Positions 8,706 through 18,192 of a stretch of DNA of 64,000 bases are shown here, in pieces. Under the pieces are notes generated by a model. That model was not told the DNA's origin. It ran no database searches and worked only from the letters and a program-made list of their open reading frames with translations. The translations under genes and the position numbers were made by a program. Where the stretch lies: NCBI RefSeq assembly GCF_039614715.1, contig NZ_CP154857.1, positions 496,001 to 560,000 of the forward strand, in the 5' to 3' direction. Within the stretch, counting starts at the first letter, position 1. Each line of letters opens with the position of its first letter. Source of the DNA: Microbacterium sp. AZCO (GTDB lineage: Bacteria > Actinomycetota > Actinomycetes > Actinomycetales > Microbacteriaceae).

Positions 8706-10255
8706 CCCGGATCGTCGGACGCACTCCCTTCCCGACAGCGCTCAACGCCGCACGCCGGAGCGCCGAGCTGACGCGCCTGGGCGACGCGCCCGACGTCGAC
8801 GTGCTCGTGATCGGCGGCGGCATCACGGGCGCCGGGCTCGCGCTCGACGCCGCGAGCAGGGGCCTGCGGACCGTCCTCGTCGAGCGCCACGACCTCGCCT
8901 CGGGCACGAGCCGCTGGAGCTCCAAGCTCGTCCACGGCGGCCTGCGCTACCTGGCGTCGGGCCAGCTCGGCATCGCGCACGAGAGCGCCGCCGAGCGGCA
9001 TCTGCTCATGACGCGGCTCGCGCCGCACCTCACGCGTCCGCTCGCGCAGGTGCTGCCCCTCTTCGCTCCTGGCCACATGACCCAGGGGGCGCTCCTCGGC
9101 GCCGGCTACGGCATGGGCGACGTGCTCCGCCGGTTCGTCGGCACGCCCGACGCCGTGCTGCGCTCGCCGGGTCCGATCGGCGTCGCCGAGACGCTGCGTC
9201 TCGCGCCCGCCGTGCGCACCGACGCCCTGCGCGGAGCGCTGCGCGGATGGGACGGGCAGCTCATCGACGATGCGCGTCTCGTCGTGGCCGTCGCCCGGAC
9301 GGCGGCGGGCTACGGGGCCTCCATTTTCACGCGCGTCGAGGCGGTCGCCGCCACGGGAGATGGCGCCCTGCTGCGCGACACGCTCACGGGCGAGGTGCTC
9401 GACGTGCGGGCGCGCGCCGTCGTCAACGCGACGGGGGTGTGGGCGGGTTCGCTCGACCCGAGCGTGCGCCTGCGGCCGAGCCGCGGCACGCACCTCGTCG
9501 TCGAGACGGAGCGGCTCGGCGGCTCGGACGTGTCGCTCACGGTGCTCGTGCCCGGGTCGCGCAGCCGGTTCGTCTTCACGCTGCCCGCGCAGCACGGCCG
9601 CACGTACATCGGGCTGACCGACGTGCCGGCCGACGGACCGATCCCCGACGTGCCCGAGGCGACCGAGGACGAGATCGGGATGCTGCTCGCCGTCGTGGGC
9701 ACGGCGCTCGATGTGCCGCTCACCCGGTCGGACGTCGTCGGCACCTATGCGGGCCTGCGCCCGCTCCTCACGTCGGCCCACGACGACGACGAGACGAGCG
9801 ACCTCTCCCGCCGCCACGCGATCCTCGAGTCGGCCGACGGCGTGCTGAGCGTCGTGGGCGGCAAGCTCACGACCTACCGCCGCATGGCCGAGGACGGCAT
9901 CGACGACGCCGTGCGCCGTCGGATCCTCGCGACCGCGCGGCCGTCGGTGACACGCGGGATCCCCCTGGTCGGCGCATGGCCGCGGGCGCGGCTCGGCGAG
10001 ATCGCCGCAGCGCCGAGGCTCGTGCGCCGGTTCGGCGCCGAGGCCCCCTATGCGGCGGGCCTGCCCGACGGACTCGCCGCGGCGCGCGGGGTGACGGCGC
10101 AGGAGCTGGAGTGGGGCGTCTCGGTCGAAGGGGCCCTCACGATCGACGATCTGCTCGACCGTCGCACGAGGCTCGGCCTCGTCGAGGCCGACCGCCGGGA
10201 GTCGATGGATGCCGCGGCCGACGCCTTCGCGCGCGCCGGGGTCGACGCCCTCTGA
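8702..10255 (+). CDS. glpD: FAD-dependent glycerol-3-phosphate dehydrogenase
   Basis: Oxidises glycerol-3-phosphate to dihydroxyacetone phosphate at the membrane and passes electrons to the quinone pool. The 517 residues start with GTG overlapping the tetR stop. The FAD-binding fold VLVIGGGITGAGLALDAASRG begins near residue 34, followed by SRWSSKLVHGGLRYL, typical of GlpD. The C-terminal GlpD extension begins after VVGGKLTTYRRMAEDG. Product and substrate link it to the divergent alkyl-DHAP-synthase-like protein, which would consume a DHAP derivative. The counterpart in M. tuberculosis is glpD1 (Rv2249c). Confidence 0.93.
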   Translation: MTRIVGRTPFPTALNAARRSAELTRLGDAPDVDVLVIGGGITGAGLALDAASRGLRTVLVERHDLASGTSRWSSKLVHGGLRYLASGQLGIAHESAAERHLLMTRLAPHLTRPLAQVLPLFAPGHMTQGALLGAGYGMGDVLRRFVGTPDAVLRSPGPIGVAETLRLAPAVRTDALRGALRGWDGQLIDDARLVVAVARTAAGYGASIFTRVEAVAATGDGALLRDTLTGEVLDVRARAVVNATGVWAGSLDPSVRLRPSRGTHLVVETERLGGSDVSLTVLVPGSRSRFVFTLPAQHGRTYIGLTDVPADGPIPDVPEATEDEIGMLLAVVGTALDVPLTRSDVVGTYAGLRPLLTSAHDDDETSDLSRRHAILESADGVLSVVGGKLTTYRRMAEDGIDDAVRRRILATARPSVTRGIPLVGAWPRARLGEIAAAPRLVRRFGAEAPYAAGLPDGLAAARGVTAQELEWGVSVEGALTIDDLLDRRTRLGLVEADRRESMDAAADAFARAGVDAL

Positions 10256-10338
10256 CGCGCGCACCTTTGGCAGTAATCCGCCTTCCGGCGTCTGCCCGCC
10301 AGGCGCGTGATGTCGGAGGTCGGCGCCAGACTGATCCG

Positions 10339-11724
10339 GTGGGATCCACCCTCGCTCCACCGTCTCACGGTCATCTCGGCGTCGTGCAGGGCACGGCGCT
10401 CTACATCGCATCCGTCCTCGGCACGGGTCTCCTCGTGCTGCCCGGACTCGCCGCCGACGTCGCGGGTCCTGCCAGCATCGTCTCGGTGCTCGCCGTGCTG
10501 CTGCTCTCGGTCCCCCTCGCCGGCACGTTCGCGGTGCTCGCCTCGCGGTACCCCGACCCGGGCGGCGTCGCGAGCTACGTGCGCCGCGCCCTGGGCGGCA
10601 CGGCCGCGCGGGCGGCGGGGTACTGGTTCCTGTTCGGCGTGTGCGCGGGTGCTCCCGTCGTGGGCGTGCTGGGGGCCGAGTACGTCGCAGCGATCGCCGG
10701 CATCGACCGCGCGATGGTCCCCGTCATCGCGGCGGCGATCTTCGCGCCGCCGTTCGTCGCCAATGCCTTCGGCGTGCGGGTGGCGGGCTGGGTGCAGTTC
10801 GTCCTGACGGCGCTCCTCCTCGCCGTCGTCGTGACCGTCGTGGCGCTCGCGGCACCGGCGGTCGAGCCGCAGAACTTCCAGCCCTTCCTGCCCCACGGCT
10901 GGGCGGGCGTCGGCACCGCGATCAGCCTCTTCGTGTGGGCCTTCGCGGGGTGGGAGGTCGGAACCCACATCTCCGGCGAGTTCCGCGATCCGCGCCGCGC
11001 GATCCCGATCGCCACCGGCATCGCGCTCGTCGTCACGGGCGCGTGCTACCTCGTGCTGCAGGTCATCACGGTCGGCGCCCTGGGCGGCGCCGCAGGTGAG
11101 GGGCAGGTCCCGCTCCTCGATCTCGCGCGGCTCGGCTCGCCGGGCGTCGGCACGATCGCGGTCGGCGTCATCGCGGCGATCGTCGCGCTGGGGGTCATGA
11201 ACGCGTATCTCGCGGCGTTCGCCAAGCTCGGGGCATCCCTCGCCTCCAATGGCGACCTCCCGCGCTGGTTCTCGAAGGGTCTCGAATCCGGCGCCGTGCC
11301 TCGCCGCGCGCTCGCCCTGACCGCGGGCGTCGTGACCGTCTACTTCGCGCTCATGGTGTGGTCGGGCCTTGAGCTGACGCCGTTCATCCTCGTGCACACG
11401 AGCAGCATGGTGTCGATCTACGCGCTCGGCATGGTGGCCGCCGTGCGGCTGCTGGAGCGCTGGTCGCTCGGCTGGTGGCTCGCCGTCATCGCGGCGGTCC
11501 TGTGCGGGGGGATGCTGGTGCTCGCGCTCGGCTCGCTGCTTCCCGCCGCCCTCCTCGCCGTCGCCGCCGTCCTCGTCACCGCCGTACGGCGTGCCCGTGC
11601 GCGGCGAGCGGTCCGCCGGGGGGCGGAGCCGGAACGAGGAGGGCCGCAGCCGGCGAACCGGCTGCGGCCCCACGTCGATCAGGACGGGCAGGCGGACGTC
11701 AGAGCGTCAGCGCCTTCTGCATGA
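10339..11724 (+). CDS. APC family amino acid permease
   Basis: A 461-residue permease with about 12 hydrophobic segments. The N-terminal GTALYIASVLGTGLLVLPGLAA holds the G-rich unwound helix of amino acid/polyamine/organocation transporters, followed by RYPDPGGVASYVRRALGG. The GTG at 10339 is chosen because CAGACT (10327-10332) ends 6 nt before it, matching the leaderless layout seen elsewhere, and the transport domain begins about 14 codons later. The last ~28 residues are polar and are encoded across a perfect terminator hairpin; the frame closes 26 bp inside the 3' end of convergent kgd. Substrate is unknown. Confidence 0.85.
   Translation: MGSTLAPPSHGHLGVVQGTALYIASVLGTGLLVLPGLAADVAGPASIVSVLAVLLLSVPLAGTFAVLASRYPDPGGVASYVRRALGGTAARAAGYWFLFGVCAGAPVVGVLGAEYVAAIAGIDRAMVPVIAAAIFAPPFVANAFGVRVAGWVQFVLTALLLAVVVTVVALAAPAVEPQNFQPFLPHGWAGVGTAISLFVWAFAGWEVGTHISGEFRDPRRAIPIATGIALVVTGACYLVLQVITVGALGGAAGEGQVPLLDLARLGSPGVGTIAVGVIAAIVALGVMNAYLAAFAKLGASLASNGDLPRWFSKGLESGAVPRRALALTAGVVTVYFALMVWSGLELTPFILVHTSSMVSIYALGMVAAVRLLERWSLGWWLAVIAAVLCGGMLVLALGSLLPAALLAVAAVLVTAVRRARARRAVRRGAEPERGGPQPANRLRPHVDQDGQADVRASAPSA
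11641..11670. terminator. Strong bidirectional terminator inside the 3' end of the permease gene
   Basis: GGGCCGCAGCCGG and CCGGCTGCGGCCC make a perfect 13-bp stem with a CGAA tetraloop. It lies 28 bp beyond the kgd stop on the minus strand and 54 bp before the permease stop on the plus strand. There is no T-run, as is common in actinobacteria. Confidence 0.75.
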
Positions 11725-14700
11725 TCTGAGCGTGCTCGACCGCGTGCACCTTGGGCGAACCGGTCGCGGGCGACGCGGCCGCCGAGCGCGACACGCGGCG
11801 GATCGTGCGGCCGTGCAGGTGCTTGACGACCTCGAGCGCGATGAACGGCCAGGCGCCCTGGTTCTCGGGCTCGTCCTGCACCCAGACGAGCTCGGCGTTC
11901 GGGTAGCTGTCGATGACGGCGTTGAGCTCGGCGACGGGAGCCGGGTAGAACTGCTCGAGACGCACGAGGGCGATCTCGGGGTTCGGCTTCTTCTCGAGCT
12001 CGGCGCGGAGGTCCCAGTGGATCTTGCCGGCGTGCAGCAGCACCCGCTTGACGGCGCCCTTGTCGATCGCCCGGCTGTCGTCGAGGACCGGCTGGAAGGT
12101 GCCGTCGACGAAGTCCTCGACGGGGCTCGTCGCGCCGCGGAGGCGGAGCATCGCCTTCGGCGTGAACACGATGAGCGGGCGGCGCGGGCGCGCGTACGCC
12201 TGCCGGCGCAGCAGGTGGAAGTACGACGCGGGCGTCGACGGACGCGCCACCGTCATGTTGTCCTGTGCGCACATCTGCAGGTACCGCTCGATGCGCGCCG
12301 ACGAGTGGTCGGGTCCCTGGCCCTCGTAGCCGTGGGGGAGCAGCAGCACGACACTCGACTGCTGACCCCACTTCTGGTCGGCGGCCGAGATGTACTCGTC
12401 GATGACGGACTGCGCGCCGTTGGCGAAGTCGCCGAACTGCGCCTCCCAGAGCACGAGCGAGTCGGGGCGCTCGACGGAGTAGCCGTACTCGAAGCCCATC
12501 GCGGCGTACTCGCTCAGCAGCGAGTCGTACACCCAGAAGCGCGCCTGGCTGTCGGAGAGGTTGGTGAGCGGGATCCACTCCTGGCCGTTCGCCCGGTCGT
12601 GCAGCACCGCGTGGCGCTGGACGAACGTGCCGCGGCGCGCGTCCTGTCCGGCGAGGCGCACGTTGGTGCCCTCGATCAGCAGCGAGCCGAAGGCGAGCAG
12701 CTCGCCGAAGCCCCAGTCGATGCCGCCGTTGCGGCTCATGTCGAGGCGCTTGTCGAGCAGCTGCTGCAGCTTGGGGTGGACCGTGAAGCCGTCGGGCTTG
12801 TTGACGAACGCGTCGCCGATGAGCCGCACGATCTCCGCAGGCACGCCCGTGGTCTCCGGGGTCCCCGAGGCGGTGTCGATGGGCGCCGCGGTCGCCGCGA
12901 CGACCGGGTTGGTGCCGGTCTGGGCGGCGTGCGTCTCCGCGAAGGCGATCTCGAGCCCGTTCTGGAAGTCGAGCTTCGCCTTCTCGTACTCCTCCTCGGT
13001 GATGTCGCCGCGGCCGACGAGCGACTCCGTGTACAGGCGCCGCACGGAGCGCTTCGCCTCGATGAGGTTCGTCATGAGGGGCTGTGTCATCGACGGGTCG
13101 TCGCCCTCGTTGTGCCCGCGTCGGCGGTAGCAGACGAGGTCGATCACGACATCGCGGTGGAACTCCTCGCGGTACGCGAAGGCGAGCTGCGCGACGCGGA
13201 CGACGGCCTCGGGGTCGTCGCCGTTCACGTGGAAGATCGGCGCCTGGATCGTCTTGGCGACGTCGGTCGCGTAGATCGAGGTGCGAGCGTCGGCGGGGAC
13301 GGTGGTGAAGCCCACCTGGTTGTTCACGACGACGTGGATGGTGCCGCCCGTGCGGTAGCCGCGCAGCTGCGACATCTGCAGCGTCTCGACGACGACGCCC
13401 TGGCCCGCGAACGCGGCATCGCCGTGCACCAGGATCGGCAGCCACGAGAACGTGCCGATGGGCTTGCGGTCCTGCTTGGCGCGGGCGATGCCCTCGAGCA
13501 CGCCGTCGACGGTCTCGAGGTGCGACGGGTTGGCCGCGAGCAGCACGGGGAGCTCCTCGCCGCGGTCGGCGACGAAGGTGCCCTCGGTGCCGAGGTGGTA
13601 CTTGACGTCGCCCGAGCCGCTCTTGCTGCCGACGGCGACGGCGCCCTCGAACTCGCGGAACACCTGGCCGTACGTCTTGCCGGCGATGTTCGTCAGCACG
13701 TTGAGGCGGCCGCGGTGCGCCATGCCGATCGCGGCGCCGTCGAGGCCCACCTGGGCGGCGCCCTGCAGGATCTCGTCGAGGAGGGGGATGAGCGACTCGC
13801 CGCCCTCGAGGCTGAAGCGCTTCTGGCCGACGTACTTCGTCTGCAGGAACGTCTCGAAGGCCTCGGCCTGGTTGAGCTTCGACAGGATGCGGAGCTGCTC
13901 GTCGTGGCCGGGCTTCTGGTACTTGACCTCGACGTGCTCCTGGAACCAGGCGCGCTGGCCCGGGTCCTGGATGTGCATGTACTCGATGCCGATCGTGCGG
14001 CAGTACGAGTCGCGCAGGACGCCCAGGATGTCGCGGAGCTTCATGAGGCGCTTGCCGCCGAAGCCGCCCGTGACGAACTCGCGGTCGAGGTCCCAGAAGG
14101 TGAGGCCGTGGTTCTCGATCTCGAGGTCGGGGTGCGTGCGCTGCACGTACTCGAGCGGGTCGATGTCGGCCATGAGGTGGCCGCGCACGCGGAAGGAGTT
14201 GATGAGCTCCTGCACGCGGGCCGTCTTGTCGACGCGCTCGGCGATGTCGACGCTGATGTCGCTCGCCCAGTGGATGGGGGCGTACGGGATGCGCAGCGCC
14301 GCGAAGATGTCCTCGTAGAAGTTGCGCTGCCCGATCAGCAGCTCGTGCACCTTCTTGAGGAACTCGCCCGACCCGGCGCCCTGGATGACGCGGTGGTCGT
14401 ACGTGCTCGTGAGCGTGATGGTCTTGCCGATGCCGAGCTCGACGAGCGTCTTGTCGCTCGCGCCCTGGAACTCGGCCGGGTACTCGAGGGCGCCCGCGCC
14501 CACGATGCATCCCTGCCCCTTCATCAGGCGGGGGACCGAGTGCACCGTGCCGATGCCGCCCGGGTTGGTGAGCGAGATCGTCGTGCCCTGGAAGTCGGCA
14601 GCCGTGAGCTTGTTGTTGCGCGCGCGGCTGATGAGGTCCTCATACGAGGCGAGGTACTCGCCGAAGGTGAGCGTGTCGGCGCGCTTGATGCTCGGGACGA

Positions 14701-15421
14701 GCAGCGACCGCGTGCCGTCGGGCTTGGGCAGGTCGATCGCGATGCCGAGGTTGACGTGCGCGGGGGCTACGACCGACGGCTTGCCGTCGATCTCGGCGTA
14801 GAACACGTTCTGGCTCGGGAACTCCTTGAGCGCCCGGATGATCGCCCACCCAATGAGGTGCGTGAAGCTCACCTTGCCGCCGCGCGTGCGGGCCATGTGG
14901 TTGTTGATCACGATCCGGTTGTCGATCATGAGCTTCGCGGGCACGGTGCGCACGCTCGTCGCGGTCGGGACGGTCAGCGACTCGTCCATGTTCGCCGCGA
15001 GGGTCTTCGTCATGCCGCGGAGGACCGTGACCTGGTCCTCTTCGGAGGATGCCTCGCCCGTCGAGGGCACGACGCTCGGCGCCTGCGCGGGGATGGGCTG
15101 GCTCGCGGCCGGCTTCGCGGTCGTGCGAGCGACCGGCTGGGCGCCGATGACCGGGATCGGGGCCGTGACGGGCCGGGGCTCGGACACGGCGGGAGCCTGC
15201 GGCGAGGGCGGTGCCGCCTCGGTGGCCGGCGCCGTCGGAGCGGCGGGGACCGCGGGGGCCGACTCGTCGACCGGGTGGTAGGCCTCGAGGATCGGCCACC
15301 ACGCCTTGTCGACGGAGTTCCTGTCGATCTTGAATTGCTCGTACAGCTCGTCGACGAGCCATTCGTTCGCTCCGAACTCGCCTTCGTTCGAAACCCCGAC
15401 GCCCGTCACCTGGCTAGACAC
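11699..15421 (-). CDS. kgd: Multifunctional 2-oxoglutarate dehydrogenase E1 with fused E2 domain / 2-oxoglutarate decarboxylase
   Basis: A 1,240-residue TCA-cycle enzyme of the actinobacterial Kgd/OdhA type. An N-terminal segment (NEGEFGANEWLVDELYEQF) and a Pro/Ala-rich linker are followed by an E2 succinyltransferase core (VPARKL-like TVPAKLMIDNR, and STYDHRVIQGAGSGEFL with catalytic His). The thiamine-diphosphate E1 domain follows, with MAHRGRLNVL, GDAAFAGQGVVVETLQMS and NNQVGFTT, and a transketolase-like C-terminus. GTG at 15421 gives VSSQVTGVGVSNEGEF, the usual family N-terminus; a GTG at 15484 would add 21 unlikely residues. Only one GGATGCC heptamer occurs in 3.7 kb. Confidence 0.95.
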   Translation of the reverse strand: MSSQVTGVGVSNEGEFGANEWLVDELYEQFKIDRNSVDKAWWPILEAYHPVDESAPAVPAAPTAPATEAAPPSPQAPAVSEPRPVTAPIPVIGAQPVARTTAKPAASQPIPAQAPSVVPSTGEASSEEDQVTVLRGMTKTLAANMDESLTVPTATSVRTVPAKLMIDNRIVINNHMARTRGGKVSFTHLIGWAIIRALKEFPSQNVFYAEIDGKPSVVAPAHVNLGIAIDLPKPDGTRSLLVPSIKRADTLTFGEYLASYEDLISRARNNKLTAADFQGTTISLTNPGGIGTVHSVPRLMKGQGCIVGAGALEYPAEFQGASDKTLVELGIGKTITLTSTYDHRVIQGAGSGEFLKKVHELLIGQRNFYEDIFAALRIPYAPIHWASDISVDIAERVDKTARVQELINSFRVRGHLMADIDPLEYVQRTHPDLEIENHGLTFWDLDREFVTGGFGGKRLMKLRDILGVLRDSYCRTIGIEYMHIQDPGQRAWFQEHVEVKYQKPGHDEQLRILSKLNQAEAFETFLQTKYVGQKRFSLEGGESLIPLLDEILQGAAQVGLDGAAIGMAHRGRLNVLTNIAGKTYGQVFREFEGAVAVGSKSGSGDVKYHLGTEGTFVADRGEELPVLLAANPSHLETVDGVLEGIARAKQDRKPIGTFSWLPILVHGDAAFAGQGVVVETLQMSQLRGYRTGGTIHVVVNNQVGFTTVPADARTSIYATDVAKTIQAPIFHVNGDDPEAVVRVAQLAFAYREEFHRDVVIDLVCYRRRGHNEGDDPSMTQPLMTNLIEAKRSVRRLYTESLVGRGDITEEEYEKAKLDFQNGLEIAFAETHAAQTGTNPVVAATAAPIDTASGTPETTGVPAEIVRLIGDAFVNKPDGFTVHPKLQQLLDKRLDMSRNGGIDWGFGELLAFGSLLIEGTNVRLAGQDARRGTFVQRHAVLHDRANGQEWIPLTNLSDSQARFWVYDSLLSEYAAMGFEYGYSVERPDSLVLWEAQFGDFANGAQSVIDEYISAADQKWGQQSSVVLLLPHGYEGQGPDHSSARIERYLQMCAQDNMTVARPSTPASYFHLLRRQAYARPRRPLIVFTPKAMLRLRGATSPVEDFVDGTFQPVLDDSRAIDKGAVKRVLLHAGKIHWDLRAELEKKPNPEIALVRLEQFYPAPVAELNAVIDSYPNAELVWVQDEPENQGAWPFIALEVVKHLHGRTIRRVSRSAAASPATGSPKVHAVEHAQIMQKALTL

Positions 15422-15538
15422 GCTAGATCGCCTGCTTTCATCGGTGAAGATTGCTGAACGTGCGGGGCTGAGTACTGCCCACACGCACGACTGTTAAGCC
15501 TAACCCAGTCTGCCCGGCCGTTCCCGGGGCGCAGAAGG

Positions 15539-15566
15539 TCGACGGCGCAGGAATCGTCATCATTAT
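15539..15566 (+). promoter_or_regulatory. Candidate guaB1 promoter
   Basis: TCGACG (15539-15544), a 16-bp spacer and CATTAT (15561-15566) resemble a housekeeping promoter, giving a leader of about 20 nt before the ATG at 15594. A TACCCT nearer the start leaves only 2 nt and is less likely. Confidence 0.4.
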
Positions 15567-15593
15567 CCGTACAGGCAAGAATCACTACCCTTT

Positions 15594-17066
15594 ATGAGCG
15601 TGGAGTTCTACGGAGAGCAGCCCGACGTCGACCTGACCTATTCGGATGTCTTCCTCGTGCCGCGCAGATCTGCGGTCACGAGCCGGCTGGATGTCGATCT
15701 CGCCCCGGGCGACGGCACGGCCGCGACGATCCCCCTGGTGTCGGCGAACATGAACTCGGTGACGGGCGCCCGCCTCGCGGCCACTCTGGCGCGCCGTGGC
15801 GGACTCGGCGTCCTTCCGCAGGACATGCCGCTCCAGGAGCTGGATGCCGCCATCCGCTGGGTGAAGGCGCAGCCGGTCGTCTGGGACACGCCCCTCGTGC
15901 TGCCGCCCGATGCGACGGTCGCCGACGCGGCGCGCCTGCTGCCGCCGACGGAGGGCCACGGCATCGTCGTGGCGGGGTCGCCCGCACACCCCGAAGAAGG
16001 ACTCCACGTCGATGAGATCCTCGGCGTCGTCCCCGCGACGCGCCTCGGCACCGCCCTCCCGGACGCCCGGCTCGGCGACCTCGCGCGTGCGCGCGTCGCC
16101 TCGATCGACGCCGACGACGTCGAGACGCCCCGCCACGCGTTCGACCTGATCGTGGGAGCGGATGCCGAGACCGTATGCGTCCTGCACCACGGGTACCTCG
16201 TCGGCACCCTCTCGCGCCGCAGCGCGCTGCGCTCCAACATCTACCGCCCCGCCGTCGACGCGGACGGCCGGCTCATCGTCGCCGCCGCCGTGGGCATCAA
16301 CGGCGACGTCGGGTCCAAGGCGAAGGCCCTCGTGGCGGCCGGCGTCGACGTGCTCGTCGTCGACACGGCGCACGGCCACCAGGAGGGCATGCTCGCCGCC
16401 CTCCGCACGGTGTCAGAGCTCGGGCTCGGCATCCCGATCGCCGCCGGCAACATCGTGAGCGCGGAGGGTGTGCACGATCTCGTGGCGGCCGGAGCCGACA
16501 TCCTCAAGGTCGGCGTCGGACCCGGCGCGATGTGCACGACGCGCATGATGACGGCCGTCGGCCGGCCGCAGTTCTCGGCCGTCCTCGAGACGGCCGAGGC
16601 GGCGCGCATCATGGGCGCGCACGTCTGGGCGGACGGCGGAGTGCGCTACCCGCGCGACGTCGCGCTCGCGCTCGCGGCGGGCGCGGCATCCGTCATGATC
16701 GGCTCGTGGTTCGCGGGCACCATCGAGTCGCCCGGCGAGCTGCAGCTCGACGACGCCGGGCGAGCGTACAAGGAGTCGTGGGGCATGGCGTCGACGAAGG
16801 CCGTGCACGAGCGGTTCGGCCGTCTCGACCCCTACGAGCTCGCCCGCAAGGAGCTGTTCGCGGAGGGCATCTCGTCGTCGAAGATCTACCTCGACCCCCT
16901 GCGCCCCGGCCTCGAGGACCTGCTCGACATGATCACGTCGGGCGTGCGGTCGTCGTTCACGTACGCCGGCGCCGCCACGGTCGCGGAGTTCCACGAGCGT
17001 GCCCGCGTGGGCCTGCAGTCGGCCGCCGGGTACGAGGAGGGCAAGGCGCTGCCCGTCAGCTGGTAG
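15594..17066 (+). CDS. guaB1: GuaB1 family IMP dehydrogenase-related protein (GMP reductase type)
   Basis: A 490-residue TIM-barrel enzyme of purine salvage with an inserted CBS pair (about residues 95-225). The catalytic loop GVGPGAMCTTRMM places the active cysteine at residue 314. The phosphate-binding ADGGVRYPRDVALALAAGA and the flap region are present. Actinobacterial GuaB1 differs from the true IMP dehydrogenase GuaB2; the mycobacterial protein has been characterised as a GMP reductase, so that role is more likely than GMP synthesis. Its stop overlaps the convergent BrkB-like gene by 11 bp. Confidence 0.9.
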   Translation: MSVEFYGEQPDVDLTYSDVFLVPRRSAVTSRLDVDLAPGDGTAATIPLVSANMNSVTGARLAATLARRGGLGVLPQDMPLQELDAAIRWVKAQPVVWDTPLVLPPDATVADAARLLPPTEGHGIVVAGSPAHPEEGLHVDEILGVVPATRLGTALPDARLGDLARARVASIDADDVETPRHAFDLIVGADAETVCVLHHGYLVGTLSRRSALRSNIYRPAVDADGRLIVAAAVGINGDVGSKAKALVAAGVDVLVVDTAHGHQEGMLAALRTVSELGLGIPIAAGNIVSAEGVHDLVAAGADILKVGVGPGAMCTTRMMTAVGRPQFSAVLETAEAARIMGAHVWADGGVRYPRDVALALAAGAASVMIGSWFAGTIESPGELQLDDAGRAYKESWGMASTKAVHERFGRLDPYELARKELFAEGISSSKIYLDPLRPGLEDLLDMITSGVRSSFTYAGAATVAEFHERARVGLQSAAGYEEGKALPVSW

Positions 17067-18192
17067 ACCGGCGACCCCGCTCGGCGTCGCCCGCCGGGTC
17101 GTTCGCCGGGTCGTTCGTCGGGTCGTCGTCGTGCTCCTCGCGGATGCGACGACCCTCCTCGATCGATTCCCGCTCCTTCTTCTCGGTCTTCTTGACCTTC
17201 TTGTCGTCGCGCAGGGGAAGCTGGATGTTCTCCTCGGCGGCGATGCCGCCCTGCAGCTGACGCCCGCGCTCGAGCTCCGCGTCGAACTCGGCGCCGAAGA
17301 GCAGCGCCAGGTTGGCGATGTAGAGCCAGAGCAGGAAGATGACGACGCCCGCGAGCGACCCGTAGGTGCGGTTGTAGTTCGAGAAGTTCGTCACGTAGAT
17401 GCCGAACGCCACCGTCGCCACGGTGAGCACCAGGATCGCGAGGAGCGCCCCCATGCTGATCCAGCGGAACTTGGGCTGCTTCGCGTTGGGCGTCGCGTAG
17501 TAGAGGATCGCGATCATCAGCACGACGATGAACGCGAGCACGGGCCACTTGACGATCTCCCACACGGTGGTCGCGACATCGCCGAGGCCGATCGCATCCC
17601 CGACCGCCTGCGCGACGGGACCGGAGACGACCAGGATGATCATCGCGATGACGATGAGGGCGATGCCGATGACGGTCACGAGCAGCTGGGCGGGCTTGAG
17701 CTTCCAGAAGGGGCGACCCTCCTCGATCTCGTAGATGCGGTTCATGGCTCGGCTGAAGGCGCCGACGTAGCCGGAGGCGGCCCAGATCGCCAGGACGATG
17801 CCGATGATGAGCGCGAACCCCGCCGCGTTCGATCCCGCGATGTCGGTGATCGGACCCTCCAGCGTCTTCGCCGCATCGGGCGCGACGCTCTGGACGATGC
17901 CCAGGATCTGGGCCGCCGCGTCCTTCCCCTGCCCGAGCACGCCCAGCACGGAGAAGATCGCGATGAGCGCCGGGAAGAACGACAGCACCGAGTAGTAGGT
18001 GAGCGCGGCCGCGATGTCGGTGCACTGGTCGTCGGAGAACTCGCGGATGGTGTTGCGGAAGACGTACTTCCACGAGCGCTTGTCGATGTCCCTGATGCTG
18101 TCGGGCTTCGCCGGGTTCTCCGGATCCGGAGCCTCCCCCTCCCGGGCGTTCCGCCGGTCGTCCGTCGCGTTCTTCTGGTCGGTTGCGCTCAT
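17056..18192 (-). CDS. YihY/BrkB family inner-membrane protein
   Basis: A 378-residue integral membrane protein with six hydrophobic segments between residues ~60 and 310. Family signatures are DIAAALTYYSVLSFFPALIAIFSVLG, WAASGYVGAFSRAMNRIYEIEEGRPFWKLK and GVVIFLLWLYIANLALLFGAEFDAE. The cytoplasmic tail is highly charged and ends in a short repeat (DPTNDPANDPAGD) encoded by imperfect tandem DNA repeats near 17,095-17,130. Two ATG codons are adjacent; the second is chosen because GGAGA lies 5 nt before it. The molecular function of the family is not settled. Confidence 0.88.
   Translation of the reverse strand: MSATDQKNATDDRRNAREGEAPDPENPAKPDSIRDIDKRSWKYVFRNTIREFSDDQCTDIAAALTYYSVLSFFPALIAIFSVLGVLGQGKDAAAQILGIVQSVAPDAAKTLEGPITDIAGSNAAGFALIIGIVLAIWAASGYVGAFSRAMNRIYEIEEGRPFWKLKPAQLLVTVIGIALIVIAMIILVVSGPVAQAVGDAIGLGDVATTVWEIVKWPVLAFIVVLMIAILYYATPNAKQPKFRWISMGALLAILVLTVATVAFGIYVTNFSNYNRTYGSLAGVVIFLLWLYIANLALLFGAEFDAELERGRQLQGGIAAEENIQLPLRDDKKVKKTEKKERESIEEGRRIREEHDDDPTNDPANDPAGDAERGRRSTS

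Noticed and set aside
11591..15457. Plus-strand 1,288-codon open frame opposite kgd
   Set aside because: Leu/Val/Arg/Glu-rich shadow frame; kgd on the minus strand is unmistakable.
15422..15484. Upstream GTG start adding 21 residues to Kgd
   Set aside because: The added residues do not resemble the family N-terminus, whereas the GTG at 15421 gives the expected SSQVTGVG start.
15494..15512. Second iron-box-like site upstream of kgd (minus-strand GGTTAGGCTTAAC)
   Set aside because: Only the left half matches the IdeR consensus (about 12 of 19), and TAGGCT is a common -10 here.
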